64,000 bases of DNA from Branchiostoma floridae. Its lineage: Eukaryota; Chordata; Leptocardii; Amphioxiformes; Branchiostomatidae. The notes under the pieces are model-generated. The model did no database searches. It worked only from the letters and a program-made list of their open reading frames with translations, and was not told the origin of the DNA. Both the position numbers and the translations under genes were made by a program. How positions within the stretch are numbered: position 1 is the first letter of the stretch; each line of letters begins with the position of its first letter. Positions 45,701 through 56,324 of this stretch are shown piece by piece. The DNA lies in NCBI RefSeq assembly GCF_000003815.2, contig NC_049979.1:26739248-26803247 (forward strand), in the 5' to 3' direction.

Positions 45701-48700
45701 CAGGGCTCTGAATGATACTTTTTTCTGCATACCTGCACTGGTGCAGGCAACATTGAAAATTACCTACACCAGAAAAATTTTACCTGCACCACTATGAACT
45801 AAGGAAGTATGGATCATACTAAAATTGTTCAGAAACATTGCTATTTTGTCTTTTATACTTTATAGTTAGTAGCATTCAATGTAGCTGATAACAATCCATA
45901 TACACCTTCATCATATTAGATTCATGTATAAGACGCAGTACATGGACCAGTGCAGGTTAGGTGCGGTTGACATCAGAAACGCCTGCACAGCTCCAATTCT
46001 ACCTGCACTAACCTGCATATGCAGGTGGTATTTCGAGCCCTGGACTGGGATTTCTTAAGTAACTGATAACTCTAAAAATTGTCAGCAGTTTTAAGTTTGC
46101 TTCCTTTCATATTTCTACTGTAACAATGATTCCAAACTTTCAACCTCAATAAATGACACAGAAAACGCCTGATTTTCAATCTCAATGCCACCAAAATTAA
46201 ATATCGCAAGTTTACTTTAAACACAATCATAACCTTCAGTCCTGGTCATTCATGTACCATCGTGACTTTGATAAAAGACATAAAAGTTGTTACAGATGTT
46301 CCGGACCAGGTGATATTTTGGGTTATCACACAGGTTTCTACTTGTATCACACGGGCTTCCTTAGAATCACCAATCGCATTTTAATAATCAAGCACATCGA
46401 GTGTGCCGAGGTCGCAAATTCGAATAATATTATGCAAACATTGGGATTGCTTTTACATACAAGGACAACTTCTTGTGCATTTTTCATTGAAATGTGTTTT
46501 TTCTCGGGTGGGGATGACATAAATAAAATACAACACGGTGTACTCCGCATCACCCTAGTCTATGAACTCTCGTGGGTCGTATCACCCTGGTTCCTGGTCG
46601 TATCACCTGGTTCCAGGGGTGATATGGAATACACCATCATGTTTTATTATACAGCTAATCTTTGCCTATAGTATTGTTTCTCAAAGTAGCCATCATATAC
46701 TTGTTCCAGTGGTTGCAGAGACACACACTTAAGTCCTAAGTTAGGATTGAGTAAGCAGTTGCACGTACCCAGACCAGGCATACTTGGCCAGCCCAAACCA
46801 TGTGGAATCAGATGCAGCTGCCACCTTGGGCACCACCACTACCTGCTTACCATTGTGGAAGCACTCCTAGTGGGAGGGGGGCAGAAGATTCAAGTCATAT
46901 TTTTGGTGATAAACACAGAACATAGAAACAACAATTAATTTTGATCGGGGTGTCTCCAGGACCCATACTTTCATCCTGAAAAAAATTTGTTTGTTGGGAC
47001 AGAAAAAAATTCCACTCCATTTAAAAAAAATCTGAACTTCATGATAGGGAAATGATGAAAACATATTTTGTAAGCTTAAAGGACAGATTGACAACAAAAA
47101 CTTTTTTTTTCTACGCATAAGCCCTAGTCGTCAGCTTAGCGGTTATGCTGTTCATTCAAATCCCAAACAATGAGTGGGACATAAAGAAACTTGAGATACT
47201 GTACAATGTACAAGGCTATATAAATCCATGGACTGAGGCAGTAATTTATTTTTCAATCAGGTAAAAGTTAGGAAGGGTTGTAATTCTTTGTAAGCTGCAG
47301 TCCTAAATGATGAAGTACCCTGCAGTTAACAACCACAGTATCGGTACTGGAATCTTACTGATTAATTAGTACTGACAGTAACCAACAATTGTGGATTGCC
47401 TCCGGGTCAGTTGAATTAGAGACACACACTAAGGCCCAATCTACACACAGTTTTTACCGATATCTGTGGAGATGTCGGGAGGGATCTAGAATGTAGGGGG
47501 CCGGACACCCATAGCGCTTGCAGTCGACATAAACATATAGCGCGATTTTCCAAATGGCGTTATATGCTAATGAGCCTTCCCGAAGTTGGGAAGCATCTAC
47601 ACGCGCGCGAAGCTGTCGGGGACCCTTGCTAAGCTATCGGCAAGGTATCGTACGAATGGTCCGGACCTTTCCGGAGAAATTTTCCCGATATCGTAATGGC
47701 GATATAGTAGTTCCATCTAGACGATGAAAAAAAGCTGTCGGCGAGAGGTTGTAGGCTTGCCGATATCGGGAAAAAATGTGTGTAGATCGTGCCTAAGAGT
47801 CAGTAATGTAAATTTTAAGTCAGTAACTGACACATTGCTATAAATAAAACTGGCTCCACATGAAGCAGAACCAACAGGGCAGACTGTCAAAGGGTGAACG
47901 CACCTTGCAGGTGTAGATCCTGTTGTCGTACTGGTGCTGGTACTGACACCTGTCACCTGACTTGTGAGGAATGTCCTCCTTCTCATGGCTCATGCTCAAG
48001 CTGCACCTGGCACTGCAGAAGGGGAGAGCAAGTTCAAGGTCAGCCTTATGACCAAAATGAAGATTCTTTACCTTTAAGCTGCCAATCCTATATGTTGGGT
48101 TGTACACGTTTTTTTGTTCCTTTGTAACAAAGTTGTGAAAAATGTTGGCCTTATTACCTTTGCCAGAATGGCTAAGGTTATGTTTTGGGCTTGTGAGTCT
48201 GTGTGTGTGTCTGTGTGTTAACAGCATAACTCGAGAAGCCTTGGATGGATCCCGATGATATTTGGTAGGTGGGTAGGGGTCGGGAAAACGAAGGTCATGT
48301 TCGATAATGGGCCCCCTAGCGGCTTGCTAAGGTACTGCAGCGGAAACTCAATTTTTTATATCTCGTGTTCTGGACATGCTGTGGTCATGATTTTTGAGTG
48401 GTAGATAGTCCTCGAGGCAGAGAGTAAGTGCTGTGAGTTTGGCCCCCCTAGCGGCTTTTTTGGAACTGCAGGCGCCGGTTTCCTTTCAAACTTTGGACGA
48501 GAATAACTCTACAACGTGTTGACGAATCGTCATGATTTTTGGTATGTAGATAGAATGAGTGATGACTTACATAATGGTATACTAATTATGCAAATCAACA
48601 GCTAATTTGCATAATTAATGAGGAAAATTCATAAATCCACTGCATTCCATGATAGGACTTTCAAACTTGTCACATATGTAGCTGGGAAGGAGAGAAATGT

Positions 48701-51700
48701 CGATAGATATCAATTATGCAAATGATGGCCTCATTTGCATAATTAATGAGAAAATATGAAGATGTTGACGGATCATCATGTTTTTTGGTATGTAGGTAGC
48801 GTAAGTGCATAATTAATGAGGATATTTTATAAATTCACTACGTTCCATGATAGGACTTTAAAACTTGTCACATATGTAGCTGAGAAAGAGAGAAATGTCA
48901 ATACATATTTATCATGCAAATGATGATCTCATTTGCATAATTAATGAGAAAATGTGAACGTGTTGACGGATCGTCATGATTTTTGGCATGTAGATAGCCT
49001 AAGTGAAGACTTATATAATGTGATACTTATTATGCAAATTAACAGCTAATTTGCATAATTGATGAGGAAAAGTTTATAAATCCACTGCATTCCATTATAG
49101 TACTTTCATCAAAGTTGTCACATATGTAACTGAGAAAGAGGGAAGAGAGTAAGAGGTGTATTTAAAGACTTTGAAAGAGAATAAGTCAAGAATGGATCAA
49201 AGGATCATCATGATTTCTGGTATGCTAATAGCTTAAGTTATGCTTGATACAATTTGATATCAATTAATTGTAACTTGGGATCTAATTTGCATAATCAATG
49301 CCGAAATTTTATAAACCAACTCCAAGCAAAATGAAATGAGTAACGCATTTGTCTACAGACATCATTCTACATAACAAACCTGGTTTATTTGGCAAAGGTA
49401 TGTGTTCGTGGAACTCTAGTTTAGCCCTCAAACTGCAGTAAATAGTTCTTCTGAGAGCAGGGCTCGAAATCATCATCATCGCTGGCTGCTTGCATATGTA
49501 GGTCAGTGCAGGTAAAATTGGAGCTGTGCAGGTATTTCTGATGTCTACCTGTACCTAACCTGCACAGGTCCAGGCAATGTTACTGAGTTTAAATATACAT
49601 GTACTGTGTACTATATACTTCCTAAATTCGGAGTGGTGCAGGTAAAATTTGTCTGGTGCAGGTACATTTGTAATTTCCAATTTTACCTGCACCAGTGCAG
49701 GTATGCAGAAACAAATTTTGAGCCCTGTCATATAGATTTAAAAAAAAAGATGCTATAATGCTCACTCCATTGTGGTTTTACCGTGCATGCTAAGATGACC
49801 TACGCTGTGAAAAGATCTTGGTGTGAGCACTACTGATGAGCATATGAGCACACATGTTTTCCTCACCTGCAGGACATACATGTTGATCCACACGTGAAGT
49901 ACGCATCAGGGAATGTGCTGGGAACTGAGCGCTCGATGTCACCGCTGAACTTTTCATTCAGAACCTTTTGAGAGGGAAAAGAAAAATATCCTGTCATCAA
50001 CTGATCATAGAGGCTTGTATGTAATAAATTTAGATGACTAATGGGCATGCCAAGATTTCTGTACAGGGTTGGACAAGTTTTCTAAAATTGACTTGTCCTA
50101 TCAGGCAAGTACTTAAAAAATTCACTTGCCCGAACCAACTTTTCACTTGCCCGAAATTTAGATAACATTTTTCTACGTATTTTCATGGCCTCAATGGAAT
50201 TCTTGTTATTGGCTCTATTTTCTGTGTTAACCAATGCTTGATGCCATGACTGTGAAAAGTAGCAAGTACATCAAAATCTCACTCAATGGAGAAAAGCTAA
50301 CTTGCCCGATCGGGCAAGTGGGGAAGGACATGCGCTTGACCGATTGGCATTTTCACTTGCCCGGGACAATAGGGCTAGTGGACTGTCATGTCCAACCCTG
50401 CTGTACATGGTTCTAGTCCTGCCCACCAAGGGGTTTCTTTTGAATTCAGAGTGAGATAAGGATTGGTCAGTTATCAGACGACATAATTCTAGTCCCAGTA
50501 CAGAGGATCCAAGATAGGAGCAGTTCAAGAGGATTGGTCAGAATAGGTCACATGATGCATGTTCCTAATCTGGTACCACAACACTTTGGGCAACTGCCTT
50601 AAATCAATTACACAAAAAGGCTAGGCAGTACTAAGAAGGAGAAGGAGAACACTTTGAGTTGTTATATCACCTGGGCGACCCGTTTATACTCAATGACATT
50701 TGCATTAAATTGTCTCACATTTGACATGAAGAATGTATTCAGAACACGGGCACTTGTCTTTGAAGACCAAAATTTAAGAAATCAAATTAATCACAAATGG
50801 CCAAATACCTGACTAGCCCCAAGGCCCAACCTGTGCGGCCGAAGGGCTCTAGAAACAGAGATCTGCACTGATTAGTTAAAAGGGGGATGATTGTAACTTC
50901 TTTACCTTCAATGCATGGAAGATGACAGCAGGCGATCGTGGCGAGCGTACAGTGCCGTTATTCAGGTGTTTTTTGACAGCCGACTGCAGGCCTTTGAAAT
51001 CAGTGGGAGGTGTCTTAGTCCTGGTCCCTATGTACTCTATGGAGCTGAAGGCATCGGGGTGAAGCTTCAACTCCTTGAAACGTTCCTTAAGCAGCATCTC
51101 AGGTGTCTTGGACGGCTGACCATGGCAGTCACGGGGCTGGTCTGAAAGTGAAATTGATATCGATCCAGCTACTCTTCCATTGGTCATGACAGAGAAGACA
51201 GACACTATGTTATGTCACATATAATAAGTGTTTGCATTTTTTACTCTTACAGAGCTTCAAACACAAATTCCAGCTTTACTCTGCTGTTCCAACCACAAAC
51301 TCAAAGACAAGTTGCAAACTTCATTTTTTACCGTGCCACAAAATTCAACCGAAAATAATTTCATCAGGTTTGTAGGATCAAGGACGTTTGATATAACGTC
51401 TTTGGTAGACTATAGGATATAGGAGAATTCTTTTCCACAACCAGTAGGTACTTACTTTGCTTACCCCAGTGATGAACTGGGACGAGGGGGGATACAAGCT
51501 TAGCCGCATTTGGGATTGTTTTCTTGTCACAAAAGCGCCACCTACATTGGCTACTTATATAGCGGCGAGAAGCAGAACTCTAGTTAGAAGCTCTGAGGAA
51601 GGTATCTAAGAGTCATCGAAACGTTACGTAAAGCCAAGTAAGTACTACATACTGGTCATGAAAAAGAATTCTCCTATATCCCACAAAATTCAAGTGCCTC

Positions 51701-54099
51701 CAACTTAAACCAATTTACGGTACCTGCTCCCAGGACCTCAGTATGCTGCGTCTCGTGGAAGATGATAACTGATGGTCCCAACGTGGAGAGAGGAACGTCC
51801 ATCCTGCATCTCTCCGAAACAGCTCTCAGCTCCTGGGTGAAGTGCTGCTGGTACGCGCACGACGCGTCCCCGAGAAAACGGAACAGGTCGTTGTGTAACC
51901 TGTCCGCTCTCGTCCTGTAGATGATCACGTCCGAGATGGCCAGCACTTTCAGCAGCAGTCTCGTACGCTGGTTCTGATTGGACGTCACCCCTAGCAACCC
52001 TTCCGTGTCCACGGTGATGGTTAGCGTGGCGGGATCGAAGGCCGCCCACACTCCCACCGTGCATGAGGACTGGTGATAGGACGTGTTGAAGACTTGGCAG
52101 CCGTGGAAGAACGCAGCGTTCATGGTGTGGGACTTGCCGTCGCCGGTGTTACCAAATATAGAGACCACCTTTACCAGGGCCTTGGAGTCACACCCAAGCT
52201 TGTCCAGAAACTCTGTTTCATTAGCAACCTGTATGGAATAAGGTCAAGAAGAAGAAGAATATTCTTAGAAGGTACAAAAACCTAAACCCTTTTGATGTTA
52301 TTGAATATCGATCCTTACAAAGCATTTACTAGTATTACTGAGTCCTGCCGCCAGGTAATTATAAGCAAGTTATTTTTTCCTGTGACATCATGATAAACAT
52401 GTACGTGGCTGCCGTGGCACTGTGACTTGTGAAAACAAAGGACTGGTTGACATGAGGCCAAAAAATGACTGTGTCCTAAAAATGTCCTACAACGTTTGAC
52501 CTACTAGTAGTAGTACATGTACTATGTTTGACCAGTGTCCTAGGACACATTTTTCACTTCTAGAGGTGCCACACTGCCTCGTTTTCGTTTTTACACAAGC
52601 AAAAACAAAAGTCCTACGACATGCGCCGTGCGTCAAACGCTGGACATTTTTAGGACAAGTCATTTTTTGGCCTTGTGTAAACTGGCCCAAATTGTTTGAG
52701 AATCAGAAAGGCAAACATAATGAAAACTTAATATGCAAGTTGTTTGCTAAAAATAATGTGATTCAGTTAACTACTAAGTTCCAAACCAGCTGCCATGACT
52801 TAAAGTTAAAAGTAGTTGCTTGTAATCAGGGAACAGATGACATGAGCACTTAGTACTAGATTTGTAGTACTTAAATCTGGCCTACTATACCTGGAAGGGA
52901 TCAAGCAGAGGGAAAGGATTTTTCCATTGTTTGGAAACAATAGCCCCACCTGGCACAGGTGGGGTGCATGGTGAACCAATTTGAAGTCAAGTCAAATTTG
53001 GAAGTTTTATGCTTTGACATGATAACGTTCATAAAGTATGCAAAATCTTAAAGTATATAAATCATAACTTACGTTGGTATGACTGGTAAAGTTGTCATAA
53101 TGTAAAGCATATCTTATTACCTGTGTATTTAACCTTAATGGAAGTAGAATAAGTAAATATTATGAATCATGAAATTGAATACAAACCAGATTATGAATAT
53201 GACAGAAATGCAATGGATGTTACTGTTGTTTACTGCTTGAATGGGTTTTGAAAATGACTTTTATTTTTGATGATTTTCGAATGTTATAATTATAACGACC
53301 CTAAATAGGTTAAGTACAGTAATATAATTTCAGAATCAAACACCTTGATGACTTAAGTATTTAGCTCAAAGTTTATACTTACGATGGTCTGTGCAAAATA
53401 ATTACATTTTACAAGTTGTTTATGTAGATATTAAGTCATTTCACATCATGAAGTGCGTAACCTTTGTTTTTATGATTGACAAATTATGAACCTCACCTGT
53501 AATTTTTCAAACTCGTCCACCAGTAGGAACGACTGTACGTCCACGTTAGGCGCCAGGGTGGCTACCTGGTCCCCGCTGGCTGCCGTAAGCCCCGGCCCTT
53601 CCGCTGAGAACGCGGGCGGCTCTTCGAGTGTAGGAAGAGGGAGGCTGCTCAGGGCATCGGCAAGAACCTCCGCCTCATCGGAGGAACCGTCTGCGTCCAG
53701 GCGGGGTACCGTTTCGGGGTCGACCGGCGGGGGTTCGACGTCTTGCGGTGCGAGCTGCACCAGCTTGTGATTCCGGCGGGTACACTTCACCAACTGTCTC
53801 TTCTTACAGGCAGCACACACGTTCACCCTGCACTGTTCGCACCACAGAACGGCACGGTTGTGGGGATCGCACCACAGATCACACCGGCCGGGCTCGCCCT
53901 CTTTCAGCCTCCTTCTATCGTGGAAAACAAACTTGGCCGTTTCGTGCAGCTGGGCTTCGCAGCTCTCGCACTGCATCGTCCCGCACTCCTCGCACTCGTA
54001 CACCGCTTGCGACCCCGTACACGCGAACTTCTCCTGACAGATGTGTCCCACGTTACCTAAGGGTGCAGGCGACGCTTTGGGCTTCTCTGGACCGGGCAT
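39750..54099 (-). CDS. ZFYVE1: ZFYVE1 / DFCP1, double FYVE-containing omegasome protein
   Basis: Eleven coding exons in transcript order: 54099-53497, 52228-51724, 51141-50906, 49964-49867, 48006-47904, 46866-46769, 45655-45538, 44647-44477, 42945-42768, 41019-40867, 39982-39750. Every junction keeps phase; total 831 residues (human 777). Order of domains: N-terminal Cys/His zinc-binding region (about 17-120); acidic low-complexity linker (125-190); P-loop NTPase domain with GNTGDGKS at 227-234, a DTEGLLG motif and RTRADRLHNDLF; Cys-rich middle (about 465-515, TCGSTCMSC onward); then FYVE fingers near 645-700 and 755-831, each with KHHCRACG, CDEC and RVC. The second finger has WIAD, fitting the WxxD rule; the first has WVPN. 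By family knowledge the FYVE pair binds PI3P, and the protein marks ER-derived omegasomes where autophagosomes form. Exons 4-8 are small and lie 0.9-2 kb apart, with transposons in most introns. A polyadenylation signal is not obvious. Confidence 0.95.
40015..40320 (+). mobile_element. SINE body copy
   Basis: Shares GAGAGCCACACCTAGAGCAC and CAGGGGCCCTTCC with the SINE at 7795-8190, same strand, but lacks its tRNA-like head. In ZFYVE1 intron 10. Confidence 0.5.
40403..40580. mobile_element. TIR element with ATCTCCAAGCAGATC ends (copy 2)
   Basis: Left ATCTCCAAGCAGATCCTA and right TAGGATCTGCTTGGAGAT. Inner arms pair GATAGTACCAGTATC with GATACTATC-type sequence. In ZFYVE1 intron 10. Confidence 0.8.
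41228..41545 (+). mobile_element. CAGGG-ended element, TCCGTC word type
   Basis: Begins CAGGGCTCTAGCCAGCGTCC and is dense in TCCGTC and GACGGA words. The right end is degraded near 41525-41545 (GGCTGACGGA). Same outer scaffold as 43051-43482. In ZFYVE1 intron 9. Confidence 0.55.
41559..41890. mobile_element. Degraded MITE related to 1005-1210
   Basis: Two successive left-half-like segments, each with TAACA(C/T)TT, CTAGTTCA(C/T)CTTT, CCCCAGCTTAA and AACA(A/G)GGTATT. It looks like a partial tandem copy. Confidence 0.5.
42092..42303. mobile_element. MITE with TACTGTAAATGC ends (copy 1)
   Basis: Ends TACTGTAAATGCATTTAAG and CGCATTTACAGTA. The interior is dense in TTCGCGGT and ACCGCGAA words forming several hairpins. 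Other copies: 44670-44885, 59820-59930 (partial), 60372-60579 and 61503-61716. Confidence 0.8.
42302..42605. mobile_element. GAGAATTC-family element
   Basis: Ends ATATGAGAATTCTTGTACAC and GTACAAGAATTCTCATATA. Directly abuts the preceding MITE. Followed by ACCAACCTGATGAAATT. Confidence 0.8.
43051..43482 (+). mobile_element. CAGGG-ended element, TAGTGG word type
   Basis: Begins CAGGGTTCTAGCCAGGATTT and ends CACTACCTAGATCCCTG. Perfect 5-bp flanking repeat AAACA (43046-43050, 43483-43487). Subterminal words are TTAGCATAGTGG and CACTA(C/A)(G/A)C. In ZFYVE1 intron 8, 105 bp upstream of exon 9 in transcript terms. Confidence 0.8.
44150..44350 (+). repeat. Dispersed repeat shared with 11490-11815
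   Basis: Contains AAAAAGCAGTTACTCATTAC, AAATGGTCAGACGTTTC and TCGTCAGTGACACTGAAG. Class unknown. In ZFYVE1 intron 8, just past exon 8's donor. Confidence 0.5.
44670..44885. mobile_element. MITE with TACTGTAAATGC ends (copy 2)
   Basis: Same ends and interior words as 42092-42303, with several substitutions. Begins 23 bp from ZFYVE1 exon 8, at its acceptor side. Confidence 0.8.
45701..46042 (-). mobile_element. CAGGG-ended MITE, GCAGGT word type
   Basis: Begins CAGGGCTCTGAATGATAC and ends GTATTTCGAGCCCTG. Perfect 5-bp flanking repeat GACTG (45696-45700, 46043-46047). Interior matches 10592-10934. It lies 46 bp from ZFYVE1 exon 7, on its acceptor side. Confidence 0.88.
46515..46665. repeat. 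Foldback repeat, copy of the 11165-11325 family
   Basis: AATACAACACGGTGTACTCC at left, GATATGGAATACACCATCAT at right. The centre has three partial TATCACCCTGGTTCC-type repeats. In ZFYVE1 intron 6. Confidence 0.65.
47433..47793. mobile_element. MITE flanked by TAA (PIF/Harbinger-like)
   Basis: Ends GGCCCAATCTACACACAG and GTGTGTAGATCGTGCC, with TAA on both sides (47430-47432, 47794-47796). Inner words are CCGATATC and GATATCGG. It lies 110 bp from ZFYVE1 exon 5, on its donor side. Confidence 0.75.
48160..49340 (+). repeat. Dispersed repeat with internal octamer (ATTTGCAT) hairpin array
   Basis: Begins TTACCTTTGCCAGAATGGC and matches 63397-64000 over its length. From about 48530, a 190-240 bp unit repeats four times (TCATGATTTTTGGTATGTAG, then ATTATGCAAAT...ATTTGCATAATTAATG). 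Each unit holds one or two palindromes of CATTAATTATGCAAAT type. In ZFYVE1 intron 4. Confidence 0.8.
49458..49727 (+). mobile_element. CAGGG-ended MITE, GCAGGT word type, short copy
   Basis: Begins CAGGGCTCGAAATCATC and ends AAATTTTGAGCCCTG. No flanking duplication is evident, so it may have been rearranged. In ZFYVE1 intron 4. Confidence 0.75.
50064..50400 (+). mobile_element. CAGGG-ended element, ACTTGCCC word type
   Basis: Begins CAGGGTTGGACAAG and ends CATGTCCAACCCTG. Perfect 5-bp flanking repeat CTGTA (50059-50063, 50401-50405). ACTTGCCCG occurs repeatedly near both ends, with CGGGCAAGT once inverted. It lies 100 bp from ZFYVE1 exon 4, on the acceptor side. Confidence 0.85.
51414..51683. 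mobile_element. GAGAATTC-family element
   Basis: Starts ATAGGATATAGGAGAATTC and ends AAAAAGAATTCTCCTATATC. Contains GATGAACTGGGACGAGG and AGCAGAACTCTAGTTAGAAG. It ends 41 bp from ZFYVE1 exon 2, on its donor side. Confidence 0.75.
52452..52677. mobile_element. Foldback MITE in ZFYVE1 intron 1
   Basis: GAGGCCAAAAAATGACTGTG, then TCCTAAAAATGTCC pairs with GGACATTTTTAGGAC, then AGTCATTTTTTGGCCTT. Inner GTTTGACC also recurs. The rest of the intron (52700-53490) has nothing recognised. Confidence 0.7.
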
Positions 54100-54488
54100 T
54101 TTTGGCTTATTTCATGGGTAAAACCCGATGGTTATTTTGAGAATATTCTGTTGTGTCATCCGACTCAGCTGACCTCATCGATTGCATCAAGAAAACAAAA
54201 ATCACGTGATTATTTACGATGACGTTTCTGGAATGTCCCATTATTAAAAAGAGGGGTGTTGCTAGCTATTCCAAATATCATGTAATAATGAAATTAGGGT
54301 CATTCTGATTTTATTTTATTTTTATGTACTATATGGATGAAATACTTTAAGCACATCAAAATAGATGCGTGCATGCAAAGAATAAAAAGTTGGGCAAAAA
54401 AAAAAACATTGCCTTCATTATGAAACTCATTGTGATGGGGAACTTTGAACAAATGGCTATATACACAAAGTATGTTAAGTTTTTAGTA

Positions 54489-55392
54489 CAGTCAAACCTG
54501 TCTATAGCGGCCACTCAAGGGACTGGTCAAAATTGGCCACTATAGAGAGGTGGTCCCTATAGAGAATATGCTAATTAATTGACCACAAGCAATAAGTTAC
54601 ACATGGTTTTAGTACCCACTGATCTTTATTCACATAATACAGTACTGTACATGTACTGCAATGATTTTTACACTATATGTATTAAGAAAATAAAAGCTAT
54701 AAAAAGTTTTAAATGTTCTACAGTTTATATTGTCTGAAGAGACCGGTATCGTCATATTTCTTTGATCTTTAGTCTTGTATCCTTTGATACTTCGCCGTCC
54801 GTGTGTTCCCTCCCGCGTTCACACGTCAGGTTCGCCCATTATGCTAATGTGGTACTCACAAGAAAAGTCTCGTCATTTTAGACTTATCTCTTAATAAATG
54901 TAAGAAAAATCCACCATAGCCTGAAGTTCATATTATTTTGTCTTTGTAACAATTCATTCAGAAAGTTTTTGTGATGAAAATTAACCTAAGCGGTAGTGTA
55001 TTAGAACGTATCTTTAACGCAATTTACCTCCGTAATATTGGTGTCGTCTATTTACCTTATATGACCTCGTTTGTCGGCGGGTATGGGTAGCGCCAGTTTA
55101 CGAAGTTTTGTTTTGAAAATAAATCAAAGAGGTTTTAAATCCGGCGTAGGGTGACCATACGGCAGCTGTATATAGCCGATCGCGTGCCGAAACATAGATC
55201 AGCGGTCCGCGTGGCCGTTATCGGCAGTGTTTTTGTACCTGCGGGACCGGAAATCGTGTGGCCGTGGCCGCGTTGGACAGGTGGCCGCTAAGCCTATTTC
55301 TTAATCATTACGAATCCAAGGGACCGACAAAAAGTGGCCACTATGGGCAGGTGGCCGTTATGCAAAGGTGGCCGCTAATACAGGTTTGACTG
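54489..55392. mobile_element. Tc1/mariner-type element with CAGTCAAACCTGT ends
   Basis: CAGTCAAACCTGTCTATAGC at left, then many TGGCCACTAT and GTGGCCGCTA words; AATACAGGTTTGACTG at right; TA on both sides. Fragments near 42660-42715 (TTGAGTGGCCACTATAG) and a copy at 63014-63216. 55395-56310 downstream shows only AT-rich sequence. Confidence 0.75.
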
Positions 55393-56318
55393 TATATCAA
55401 ACAATAAATCCTTTCATATCTACTTTGACTTTGGAAATGAATTAGGTATCATATTTTTTATAATCTGTTCTCCTATAATTTTTTGTATACTATTTAGGAA
55501 AACTCCAGGCAATTCTTGAGAGATGATTTCTTTGCAAAGAAATGGTAGGAAAAGCTTCTATGCTATGTTGCCCTAAGTAATGCATAACGACAATAAAAAA
55601 GTAACTGTAACCTAAATGAATGACAGGCAAGCTTTCATGCTAAATGTACCGTAAGGTCTCTTTATTATGAACTCGAACAATATTCTGCTATCATCAGTTT
55701 AACCACTTTGACATATGATTAATTCATTTGACAATATACATCCCTGATATAAACTTTGTCACTTAATGATGTGGCTACCTGAACTTACAATATCATGACT
55801 AGTAATCTATTTGCTTTGAATTACCTGTAATAACTTACACAATAAGATACAAATGGTCCAACTTACTACATGTAGTAGTATAGGCCTGAGCAACTACATC
55901 TCTGATTAATAATATGGGGATGACCCATACCAGTTATCCAACATGAGGATTGTACACAAAATACCATACGGTAGTAATAAAAATTAAACTGCTTACATCA
56001 CAAAATTTCAGTAGTATTCAATGGACTTAGACGTTTACACAAAATAATTTATACTGTCTTTCACAGCGGTTTCAAAACTTATTACTTTAAAGTCATTATG
56101 CTACCGCACCTAGAGTGCCTGGTATTGTCTTGTGTAATGATAAAAGTCAAACATGTACATGTGACCACATCTACATAAGGACAACATGGCCTTAGTGACA
56201 ACTTTTTAGTGGTCCCATACAAGTTAGACTTCTCGGGCAGTTTTGACTGTACATGTAGATTTGTAATTGTAAAATTACATTTAATCTGAGTCAAAGCAAC
56301 TAGCTTTCACTAAAACTT

Positions 56319-56324
56319 TTTATT
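56319..56324 (-). terminator. Candidate FBXL4 polyadenylation signal
   Basis: AATAAA on the minus strand 315 bases past the FBXL4 stop codon. It is one of the nearer matches in an AT-rich region, so the choice is tentative. Confidence 0.35.

Noticed and set aside
51738-52064. Second minus-strand frame within ZFYVE1 exon 2
   Set aside because: Out-of-frame shadow; the in-frame translation carries the P-loop and DTEG motifs.
53486-54140. Three plus-strand frames opposite ZFYVE1 exon 1
   Set aside because: No recognisable domain; antisense shadows of a GC-rich exon with phase-consistent splicing on the minus strand.
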